A stretch of DNA of 5,237 nt from an uncultured Anaerolineaceae bacterium (GTDB taxonomy: Bacteria; Chloroflexota; Anaerolineae; Anaerolineales; Anaerolineaceae), in the NCBI GenBank assembly GCA_937920255.1, contig CALDSL010000495.1:1-5237 (forward strand), read 5' to 3'. Positions 1 through 4,403 of this stretch are shown here, piece by piece (within the stretch, counting starts at the first letter, position 1; each line of letters starts with the position of its first letter). The notes beneath the pieces are model-generated. The model ran no database searches, was not told where the DNA came from, and saw only the letters and a list, made by a program, of their open reading frames with translations. A program made the position numbers and the translations under genes.

Positions 1-596
1 GCGTCCCAATCGTGCTCGATGGTCACAAAGATCGAATCGGTGGTCGAACTGATCGACTGGATGCCGAACACCGCGCCCAGCGGATTGTCCTCGTCCAGCG
101 GTATGACGCGCATTTGCACCGAGGAAAAAGCGTTGGCCAGCGGCTCGAGCAACGCGCGGCGGTAGTATGGCAGGGCAACGTCGGTCTGCCCGCCGTGGGC
201 GATGATACCCACCGGCTTGCCGCACAGCGGGAAGCGGTAGTCTGGGTTGGCGCACGCGTTGAGATAGCAAATCTCTTCCATCTTTTCCAAAATCATCGCC
301 AGCTTGGCCGGGATGGGCGCATAGTGCGGGCAGACCACAAAAATCGCGTCCGAAGCCTGAAGGCGCTCAAAGATGAGGTTGAAAGATGGGTCGCGCGTGC
401 ATTCGCCGCCCACAAAGCACGAGCCGCACATGCGGCAGGGCGTAAACTCATAATCCAGCAGGCGGATGATCTCCACCTCAGCATCCGGCCAACCACCGTT
501 CTGAAACAAATCGCGCACCAGTTCACAGGTGCGCGTGGACGCGCTCCTTTGGCGCGCATTTTCCACATTGGAAGCTGACAGGCAAGTGATCTTCAT
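1..596 (-). CDS. Iron-sulfur flavoprotein / NADPH-dependent FMN reductase family protein (partial, C-terminus outside window)
   Basis: The reading frame is open from ATG at 596 down to base 3 (198 full codons) with no stop, so the C-terminus lies beyond the left edge. The protein begins MKITCLSASN, a beta strand leading into a flavodoxin-type FMN phosphate loop; the loop looks degenerate, with STRT at residues 20-23 as the likely phosphate-contacting part. Residues 54-66 hold Cys54-x2-Cys57-x2-Cys60-x5-Cys66, which fits the compact C-x2-C-x2-C-x(4-7)-C cluster motif of archaeal and bacterial iron-sulfur flavoproteins (Isf). The segment after it, residues 82-106 (SDAIFVVCPHY then PIPAKLAMILEKM), matches the family pattern of a hydrophobic strand, P-x-Y and a helix beside the flavin. 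Residues 125-138 carry GKPVGIIAHGG, a further core strand. Isf proteins bind FMN and a 4Fe-4S cluster and move electrons in the cytoplasm; the substrate here is unknown. An AAGGAG box at 609-614 lies 12 nt upstream, slightly far, but no better start is seen. Family is fairly secure; cluster binding is inferred. Confidence 0.85.
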   Translation of the reverse strand, partial: MKITCLSASNVENARQRSASTRTCELVRDLFQNGGWPDAEVEIIRLLDYEFTPCRMCGSCFVGGECTRDPSFNLIFERLQASDAIFVVCPHYAPIPAKLAMILEKMEEICYLNACANPDYRFPLCGKPVGIIAHGGQTDVALPYYRRALLEPLANAFSSVQMRVIPLDEDNPLGAVFGIQSISSTTDSIFVTIEHDWD

Positions 597-608
597 ACCA
601 GAACGGTT

Positions 609-614
609 CTCCTT
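609..614 (-). promoter_or_regulatory. Ribosome binding site of the iron-sulfur flavoprotein gene
   Basis: Read on the minus strand this is AAGGAG, a strong Shine-Dalgarno core, 12 nt before the ATG at 596-594. The spacing is longer than the usual 5-9 nt but it is the only such box near the start. Confidence 0.55.
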
Positions 615-641
615 ACGGGTAAAGTTGGATGAAGGTATTTC

Positions 642-647
642 ATTGTA
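642..647 (-). promoter_or_regulatory. Possible -10 box for the iron-sulfur flavoprotein gene
   Basis: The minus strand reads TACAAT here (5 of 6 to TATAAT). A start site about 7 nt downstream, near 635, would give a leader of roughly 39 nt including the ribosome binding site. No good -35 box is visible at 16-18 nt spacing, so the call rests on the -10 alone and the position between divergent genes. Confidence 0.3.
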
Positions 648-691
648 CACCTTTGCCCGCGGTGGGTGATGTGCGGAAGGTCGCGCGTTTC

Positions 692-703
692 ACGAACGTT
701 CGT
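692..703. promoter_or_regulatory. Perfect 12-bp palindrome, possible operator between divergent genes
   Basis: ACGAACGTTCGT is its own reverse complement. It lies about 45 bp upstream of the possible minus-strand -10 box and about 53 bp upstream of the plus-strand -35 box, where a dimeric repressor or activator could act on either gene. It has no spacer for a hairpin loop, so a DNA-level site is more likely than an RNA structure. The binding protein is unknown. Confidence 0.3.
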
Positions 704-755
704 CCTGTATTTTTTATGACCAGCAGCCGGGCGCGGGTGCCTGTTTTGGCCCGCC

Positions 756-784
756 TTGACAGATTCCCGCTTTCGGGTCACAAT
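756..784 (+). promoter_or_regulatory. Sigma-70-type promoter of the NBR1-Ig lipoprotein gene
   Basis: A perfect -35 box TTGACA (756-761) is followed after exactly 17 nt by CACAAT (779-784; 4 of 6). The start site should fall near 791, giving a leader of about 64 nt before the GTG at 855. Two short inverted repeats sit on it: CCCG-CTTT-CGGG (766-777) in the spacer and GGGT-GAT-ACCC (787-797) over the expected start site, their centres about 20 bp apart (two helical turns), which could be operator half-sites. Confidence 0.6.
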
Positions 785-800
785 CCGGGTGATACCCAAT

Positions 801-840
801 TCGCGCGCCGGGGGAAGCGTTCCCTACAGGCGCGATTTTT
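801..840 (+). terminator. Terminator-like hairpin in the lipoprotein mRNA leader (possible attenuator)
   Basis: Arms TCGCGC (801-806) and GCGCGA (830-835) enclose a second hairpin, GGGAA-GCG-TTCCC (812-824), and the outer stem is followed directly by five T (836-840). A GC-rich stem plus T run is the form of an intrinsic terminator. It lies inside the leader, between the promoter at 756-784 and the ribosome binding site at 844-848, and not after a gene. It could terminate early transcripts or simply be a stable leader structure. The outer and inner stems are separated by unpaired bases, which weakens the case. Confidence 0.35.
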
Positions 841-843
841 ATC

Positions 844-848
844 AGGAG
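844..848 (+). promoter_or_regulatory. Ribosome binding site that fixes the lipoprotein start at GTG 855
   Basis: AGGAG lies 6 nt before GTG 855. This favours the GTG over the in-frame ATG at 756, which lies inside the promoter and would place 33 extra residues before the signal peptide. Confidence 0.75.
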
Positions 849-854
849 CATCTT

Positions 855-1517
855 GTGAAGCTGAACAACATCCTTCCCTGGCTCGTGGCAGCCGCCATCC
901 TCTTAACGTTGGCAGCCTGCGGCCCGCGCGCCACGCCCTCCCCCACTCCGGAGCCAACCGCCACGCAACAGCCCACCAACACGCCTGAACCGACCGCCAC
1001 CGCGACCCTCGAACCCACCGCCACGCAAGACCTCACCGCCCAGCCCGCCACGCAAGGCACGCCCGGCGCGGCAGCCAACCCGGCGGTGGACCCCGCCGCT
1101 CCGGCTGCTCCCGCGGCCCCGGCTGGCGCCGATGGCGGCGTCTCGGTGGACGACAAGTATATTTACGTTTCGCAAACCATCGCGGATGGCTATCAGGTGC
1201 GCCCCAATACCACCGTCACCATCACTTGGACAGTCAAAAACGTTGGCACCACTGCCTGGGATACAACCTATTTCCTCGACCAGTTCGCCGGTCCGACGAT
1301 CAAATCCCCACAGATTAATTTTCCGCGCATGGTTTCAGCCAACGAAAGCGTTGATTTCACAGTGACCTTTACCACCCCGGCCAATTACGGCGACCACAAC
1401 CTATGGTTCAAGCTCAAGAACGGGCGCGGCGAGCGCTTCGGCGACGTGAATTTCATATTTACCGTCACCGACTCGCCCGATAACAGCGGCAAGCCCCAGC
1501 CTTCGCCCACACCCTAA
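855..1517 (+). CDS. Secreted lipoprotein with EPTAT-repeat linker and NBR1-like Ig domain
   Basis: From GTG 855 the protein has 220 residues. Residues 1-22 form a lipoprotein signal peptide: Lys2, a hydrophobic core (about 6-19) and lipobox L-A-A-Cys22, so Cys22 should be lipidated and the protein anchored on the outer face of the membrane. Residues 23-95 are a low-complexity, probably disordered Pro/Thr/Ala linker with three EPTAT repeats. Residues about 104-205 match the NBR1 Ig-like domain (N_BRCA1_IG family): TWTVKNVGTTAW (124-135, key Trp125, Asn129, Gly131, Trp135), a Val-Ser-x-Asn-Glu turn (160-164), TPANYGDHNLWFKL (174-187) and Gly190 then FG (195-196). In eukaryotic NBR1 and ILRUN this fold binds proteins or saccharide-like partners; in bacteria it occurs on surface proteins and its ligand is generally unknown. 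The tail (206-220) is Pro/Ser-rich. The promoter upstream and palindrome downstream suggest a one-gene transcript. Domain call strong, function unknown. Confidence 0.85.
   Translation: MKLNNILPWLVAAAILLTLAACGPRATPSPTPEPTATQQPTNTPEPTATATLEPTATQDLTAQPATQGTPGAAANPAVDPAAPAAPAAPAGADGGVSVDDKYIYVSQTIADGYQVRPNTTVTITWTVKNVGTTAWDTTYFLDQFAGPTIKSPQINFPRMVSANESVDFTVTFTTPANYGDHNLWFKLKNGRGERFGDVNFIFTVTDSPDNSGKPQPSPTP
951..1028 (+). repeat. In-frame 18-bp repeats encoding EPTAT motifs
   Basis: Three related 18-bp units start at 951, 987 and 1011. Their cores read GA(A/G)CC(A/G/C)ACCGCCAC, and they encode EPTATQ, EPTATA and EPTATQ. Spacings of 36 and 24 bp keep the frame. They form part of the linker between lipid anchor and Ig domain; copy number may vary between strains. 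Confidence 0.7.
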
Positions 1518-1525
1518 CCGGAACG

Positions 1526-1557
1526 CGGCTGCGAACCGGCGCGCCGGTTCGCAGCCG
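1526..1557 (+). terminator. Perfect 32-bp palindrome after the lipoprotein gene, likely terminator
   Basis: CGGCTGCGAACCGGCG is followed at once by its exact reverse complement, starting 8 nt after the stop codon. As RNA it would form a very stable GC-rich hairpin with a central GCGC loop, followed by only three U (1558-1560). The position suggests transcription termination or 3'-end protection; the short U run makes it an imperfect intrinsic terminator. Confidence 0.55.
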
Positions 1558-1567
1558 TTTGCACCGG

Positions 1568-1591
1568 TTTGCTTGTGCTCGTGCAAGCAAA
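1568..1591. repeat. Inverted repeat, 8-bp arms with 8-nt loop
   Basis: TTTGCTTG (1568-1575) and CAAGCAAA (1584-1591) pair perfectly around TGCTCGTG. It lies 10 bp after the 32-bp palindrome and 12 bp before the kinase -35 box. No T run follows on either strand. It may be a second-line terminator or an upstream binding site for the kinase promoter. Confidence 0.45.
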
Positions 1592-1603
1592 TATGGAAAC
1601 TGT

Positions 1604-1632
1604 TTGAATTCTTCAACGCTACATGCGATAAT
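1604..1632 (+). promoter_or_regulatory. Extended -10 promoter of the kinase-regulator operon
   Basis: TTGAAT (1604-1609; 4 of 6) is followed after exactly 17 nt by GATAAT (1627-1632; 5 of 6), and the -10 box is preceded by TGC (1624-1626), giving the TGn of an extended -10. The start site should fall near 1638-1641, with a leader of about 120 nt. It separates the two-component operon from the lipoprotein gene. Confidence 0.65.
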
Positions 1633-1637
1633 AGTGA

Positions 1638-1658
1638 TTACAGATGGGGGATCTGTAA
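1638..1658 (+). promoter_or_regulatory. Hairpin/operator at the expected transcription start of the kinase operon
   Basis: TTACAGAT (1638-1645) and ATCTGTAA (1651-1658) are perfect inverted repeats around GGGGG. The expected +1 lies on the first arm. As DNA it is a typical operator layout for a dimeric regulator; as RNA it would put a stem-loop at the very 5' end of the mRNA, which can protect it from decay. Which applies cannot be told from sequence. Confidence 0.5.
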
Positions 1659-1761
1659 AGAGCAAGACCGCCAACATCATTCCAAAATAGAGCGCTGAAC
1701 CCATGCTGCACTGCTGCGTATCCATTTAACAGTAGCGAGTTGGTATTTACTGGAGCGAAAA

Positions 1762-3411
1762 ATGCAAGACACGGAACCGGTGACCGCGCGCAAGGAGCCA
1801 ACGCAGTCCGAACAGGAAATTTCCATTCTTCGCTCGCGCCTGGCTGAATTGGAACAGGTTGAACGCGAATACCGCCAGGTTCTTGCGTCGCGGCCTTCGC
1901 CGGCCGGCGAGCAGGATGCGTACCAGCGCCTGCAATTCGTACTGAACACCATCACGGATTCGTATGTGATGTTCAACCGCCAGTGGCGCATCCTGGCGGT
2001 CAACCCTGTCGCGGAGCAGACGATTTTTCAATGCCCGGCCGCGGAGCTGATCGGCAAAATTATGTGGGAGGAATTCCCACGCGGGAAGGAAACGGAGTTT
2101 TACCGCCAGTACCAGATTGCCTTTGAAGAAAACCGCCCGGTGCATTTCGAAGGGCGCTCGCAGATCAGTGGCAAATGGTACGAAGCCCATGCGTATCCCA
2201 ACGGCGACACGCTGGAAGTCTTCCTGCGTGATATCACCCAACGCAAGCAGGCGCTGGAGGCGCTGGAACGCAGCCAATTGGAATACCGCCAGCTGGCCGA
2301 AGAGGCGAGCCTGAATCTATCCAAACTGGCGGCCGTGGTCGACAGCATGGTGGAAGGGATCGTCATCATCGAACCTTCGGGGAATATATTATCAGCCAAT
2401 CAGACGGCGATGAACCAGTTCTCTGATGAAACAGTGCGGAATCCATTTGCGGATATTACCGATTTCTTTGCACTGTTCGACTGCCTCTACCCCGATGGAT
2501 CCCCATGCCCGTATGAAGAATGGCCGGCAGTGCGCGCGGCAGGCGGCGAAACGGTGAAGATGGAGGAGTTAATTGTCACGCACAAGCCAACGGGCAAAGG
2601 CTGGTTGGGATTGTTTAACGCCACGCCGGTGCGCGACGCCGAGGGTCAGGTGATGCTGATTGTCTGCACTGTGCTGGATATGACCGAACACCTCCGGATG
2701 ATGGAACAAAACCGGCGCGCCACGCTGCAAATTGAGCTGCATCGCATGTTAATCCAGGAGCGCGAGGACGAGCGCATCAAAATCGCTCAGGAACTGCACG
2801 ACGGACCGCTCCAGCATCTCACTGGTCTGGATTATGCGCTCAATGAAGCCCTGCGCATCGACAACAAGGCCGAGCGGTTGGCCATGCTGGCGCGGCTGCG
2901 GATTGATTTGCAGGAAGCCGCGCGGGTACTGCGCAACTACTGCGCCGACCTGCGCCCGCCTTCGCTGGCAGTATTCGGCTTGGAGAAAGCCATCCGCTCG
3001 CATGCCGAGCAGATGAACCGCAAGTATCCAAATCTGCGCATCCGCCTGGAGTTGATGGAAGATGGGCAGCAGCTTTCGCAGAACCTGCGCATGAACCTGT
3101 TTCGCATCTATCAGGAATTGATGAACAACGTGATCCGCCATTCCGGCGCCAGCGAGGTGTCGGTGCATCTCACGTTGGATGAAGCCCAAACCGAGCTGGA
3201 AATTCAGGACAACGGTGTCGGCTTTCTGCTGCCCACGCAGTGGATCGAACTGGCGCGCCAGGATCACTTCGGTCTGGTGGGTGTGCAGGAACGCGCCAGC
3301 GCCGCCGGCGGCAGAGTTGTGATGCGTTCCCAGCCCGGCCAGGGCACATTGATTCGTGTTATCATCCCATGCGAACAAGAGACTGATCTTGTCCGCGAAC
3401 AAACCCAGTAA
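1762..3411 (+). CDS. Cytoplasmic PAS-PAS sensor histidine kinase (NarL-system, HisKA_3 type)
   Basis: A 549-residue kinase. Residues 14-45 look like a coiled coil. PAS 1 spans about 51-165 (FNRQWRILAVNPVAE at 71-85, ending EVFLRDITQRKQ). A short coiled linker leads to PAS 2, about 186-312 (EGIVIIEPSGNILSAN at 198-213; ending CTVLDMTEH). PAS 2 contains the PDG-x-P-x-P-x-EEWP loop (244-255) with Cys241 and Cys249. The dimerisation region is HisKA_3: ERIKIAQELHDGPLQHL at 337-353, with His346 the phosphoacceptor. The ATPase domain (about 440-536) shows the N box E452/N456/H460, G1 box DNGVGF (483-488), G2 GLVGVQERA (504-512) and GQGTLIRVIIP (526-536). All key residues are present, so it should be active. 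No signal peptide or membrane segment is seen, so the signal is probably internal (redox, ligand or cofactor). GGAG at 1752-1755, 6 nt before the ATG, supports the start. It should phosphorylate the regulator encoded 12 nt downstream. The signal is unknown. Confidence 0.92.
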   Translation: MQDTEPVTARKEPTQSEQEISILRSRLAELEQVEREYRQVLASRPSPAGEQDAYQRLQFVLNTITDSYVMFNRQWRILAVNPVAEQTIFQCPAAELIGKIMWEEFPRGKETEFYRQYQIAFEENRPVHFEGRSQISGKWYEAHAYPNGDTLEVFLRDITQRKQALEALERSQLEYRQLAEEASLNLSKLAAVVDSMVEGIVIIEPSGNILSANQTAMNQFSDETVRNPFADITDFFALFDCLYPDGSPCPYEEWPAVRAAGGETVKMEELIVTHKPTGKGWLGLFNATPVRDAEGQVMLIVCTVLDMTEHLRMMEQNRRATLQIELHRMLIQEREDERIKIAQELHDGPLQHLTGLDYALNEALRIDNKAERLAMLARLRIDLQEAARVLRNYCADLRPPSLAVFGLEKAIRSHAEQMNRKYPNLRIRLELMEDGQQLSQNLRMNLFRIYQELMNNVIRHSGASEVSVHLTLDEAQTELEIQDNGVGFLLPTQWIELARQDHFGLVGVQERASAAGGRVVMRSQPGQGTLIRVIIPCEQETDLVREQTQ

Positions 3412-3414
3412 GGA
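3410..3414 (+). promoter_or_regulatory. Ribosome binding site overlapping the kinase stop, fixes the regulator TTG start
   Basis: AAGGA overlaps the TAA stop of the kinase (3409-3411) and lies 9 nt before TTG 3424. No in-frame ATG or GTG occurs before the receiver domain begins, so TTG is the only start giving a full domain. The overlap suggests translational coupling. Confidence 0.65.
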
Positions 3415-3423
3415 ATTTGTCAT

Positions 3424-4083
3424 TTGAGCGCCGACAAAACTCCCATCCGTGTTCTTTTGGCTGACGATCATCCCATTGTGCGCAATGGCATTCGCCGCTT
3501 ATTGGAAAGTGAAGTCGACATCGAGGTGGCCGGTGAGGCTTGCGACGGCGAAGAAACCCTGGATCTGGTGGAAACGTTAAAGCCGGATATTGTGCTGCTG
3601 GACATGGAAATGCCCCATCTCAACGGGGTGGAAGTGGCCAAACGCATCCGCAAAAACTTTTCCGATGTGAGGGTGTTGGCCTTAAGCGGTTATGACGACC
3701 GCTCTTACATCATCGAACTGCTGCAGTTGGGAGTCAATGGCTATCTGATCAAAGATGAAGCTATGGAGATGATTGTGGAGGCTGTGCGCGGCGCAGCGCG
3801 CGGTGAAACGGGCTGGCTCAGCCGCCGTATTTCCGCTTTGGTGACCAGTTGGATGCACAAGAACGAGGATCAGCCCCTCAACCTGACCCAACGCGAACTG
3901 GAAGTGCTGCGCCTGGTGGCGGCGGGCAATACCAACCAGCGTATTGCCCTGGAACTGCATATCAGCGAAAAAACCATCGAGAAGTACATCGAGTCGATCT
4001 TGCGCAAGCTGGGGGTTGGCTCGCGGGTCGAGGCGGCGGTGTACGCGGTGCGCAATAATCTGCTCGACCGTCTGGTGGACTGA
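3424..4083 (+). CDS. NarL/FixJ-family response regulator (receiver plus LuxR-type HTH)
   Basis: A 219-residue regulator starting at TTG. The receiver domain (about 8-122) has the acidic pair Asp14-Asp15, phosphoacceptor Asp60 in IVLLDMEMP (56-64), Ser88 in the Thr/Ser switch position and Lys110, so phosphorylation chemistry is intact. The LuxR-type helix-turn-helix covers about 152-214 (LTQRELEVLRLVAAG at 154-168; recognition helix region SEKTIEKYIESILRKLGV at 181-198). The usual 'TVKxH' of NarL-type recognition helices is T-I-E186-K187-Y188 here. Length and domain order are typical of the family. It is cytoplasmic and should be phosphorylated by the kinase encoded directly upstream in the same operon, then bind DNA as a dimer. 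Its targets are not known; the palindromes at 1638-1658 and 692-703 are candidates for testing only. Confidence 0.93.
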   Translation: MSADKTPIRVLLADDHPIVRNGIRRLLESEVDIEVAGEACDGEETLDLVETLKPDIVLLDMEMPHLNGVEVAKRIRKNFSDVRVLALSGYDDRSYIIELLQLGVNGYLIKDEAMEMIVEAVRGAARGETGWLSRRISALVTSWMHKNEDQPLNLTQRELEVLRLVAAGNTNQRIALELHISEKTIEKYIESILRKLGVGSRVEAAVYAVRNNLLDRLVD

Positions 4084-4106
4084 AGCTGCCTGTTCTGCTT
4101 AAATGA

Positions 4107-4134
4107 CACTGCCTGCAATACGATGCAGGCAGTG
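4107..4134 (+). terminator. Hairpin after the kinase-regulator operon, likely terminator
   Basis: CACTGCCTGCA (4107-4117) pairs perfectly with TGCAGGCAGTG (4124-4134) around the loop ATACGA, 23 nt after the stop codon. There is no U run on the plus side (CGATAAAG follows), so if it terminates it does so without a canonical tail, or it protects the 3' end. On the minus strand it is followed by TCATTTAA, also not a full T run. Confidence 0.55.
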
Positions 4135-4140
4135 CGATAA

Positions 4141-4278
4141 AGGGATTGTTCAAATGCAAGGCAGTTTTTTCTTCACCTAAATCCTGCCAGTGTCCGGTCC
4201 GGGAACGTCTTGCCCGCTGAGATGGGCACCGCGCCACACCATTGTGGCGGAGGACCGGAAAACACCATAACAATCCCT
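4141..4278. other. Nested inverted repeats: candidate structured RNA, strand unknown
   Basis: An outer stem AGGGATTGTT (4141-4150) with AACAATCCCT (4269-4278) encloses two parts. First is a weak hairpin GGCAG (4160-4164) with CTGCC (4184-4188). Second is an inner stem TCCGGTCC (4193-4200) with GGACCGGA (4252-4259). The inner stem itself encloses two hairpins: TGCCC/GGGCA (4211-4215, 4224-4228; loop with CTGAGA) and CGCCACA/TGTGGCG (4232-4238, 4243-4249; loop CCAT). All pairings are mutually compatible, giving a two-level branched fold of 138 nt. I do not recognise the family. No convincing promoter is seen on either strand; it may instead be a 3'-UTR element or a small non-autonomous insertion, though no target-site duplication is visible. 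Confidence 0.4.
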
Positions 4279-4290
4279 CTATGAAAATGC

Positions 4291-4308
4291 AGTGTATATG
4301 TAGTGTAT
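4291..4308. repeat. Direct repeat AGTGTAT, 11 bp apart
   Basis: AGTGTAT occurs at 4291-4297 and again at 4302-4308, in phase with about one helical turn, just outside the nested structure. It may be a protein-binding pair, or a chance repeat in AT-rich DNA. The minus-strand sequence at 4293-4298 reads TATACA, a weak -10 box that would start a transcript just before the outer stem, but no -35 box accompanies it. Confidence 0.25.
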
Positions 4309-4348
4309 CCACCTCGAGGGATGGTTGATATCAGGAACGTCACACCGC

Positions 4349-4370
4349 GCATACCGGGAAAACCCTATGC
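4349..4370 (-). terminator. Bulged hairpin downstream of the dehydrogenase gene, possible terminator
   Basis: GCATA (4349-4353) pairs with TATGC (4366-4370) and GGG (4356-4358) with CCC (4363-4365), with a CC bulge and AAAA loop. It is 34 nt past the dehydrogenase stop. No T run follows on the minus strand. The palindrome TCCCCCGGGGGA at 4382-4393 lies closer to the stop and may act with it. Confidence 0.25.
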
Positions 4371-4403
4371 AGGTCACCCATTCCCCCGGGGGAGCGTGTC
4401 ATA

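Larger units (their letters stand above)
4084..4403. other. 320-bp intergenic region between convergent genes
   Basis: No convincing coding sequence is seen on either strand. The stretch holds a terminator-like hairpin after the regulator (4107-4134), a nested inverted-repeat structure (4141-4278), a helically phased direct repeat (4291-4308), a bulged hairpin (4349-4370) and a 12-bp C5G5 palindrome flanked by T and A (4382-4393) next to the dehydrogenase stop. Confidence 0.7.

Noticed and set aside
12..578. Long plus-strand open frame opposite the flavoprotein gene
   Set aside because: Its product is Arg/His-rich with no recognisable domain, while the minus strand encodes a clear flavodoxin-fold protein with the Isf Cys motif.
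692..703. LexA (SOS box) site
   Set aside because: GAAC and GTTC are directly adjacent; known Gram-positive-type LexA boxes need a 4-bp spacer between the half-sites.
756..854. In-frame ATG start at 756 for the lipoprotein, giving 33 extra N-terminal residues
   Set aside because: The extension begins at the TTGACA promoter box, has no ribosome binding site, and would bury the lipoprotein signal peptide. GTG 855 has AGGAG at the right distance.
2749..3471. 240-codon minus-strand open frame opposite the kinase catalytic region
   Set aside because: It mirrors the conserved kinase ATPase domain, shows no domain of its own and no ribosome binding site; it is an antisense shadow of codon bias.
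4113..4141. Plus-strand promoter with TGC-GATAAA at 4133-4141 for the nested structure
   Set aside because: The -10 resembles the kinase promoter's, but no -35 box is present, and transcription would start inside the outer stem, breaking the proposed fold.
4216..4228. GCTGAGATGGGCA resembling the CTGAGA core of a TPP riboswitch
   Set aside because: The second conserved TPP segment (GAACCTGATC with the GCGTAGGGA end) is absent, the region is not upstream of a thiamine gene, and CTGAGA sits in the loop of a local hairpin.
4141..4278. Miniature inverted-repeat transposable element (MITE)
   Set aside because: The terminal repeats are only 10 bp and the flanks (ATAA on the left, CTAT on the right) show no target-site duplication. 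It cannot be fully excluded without a genome-wide copy search.
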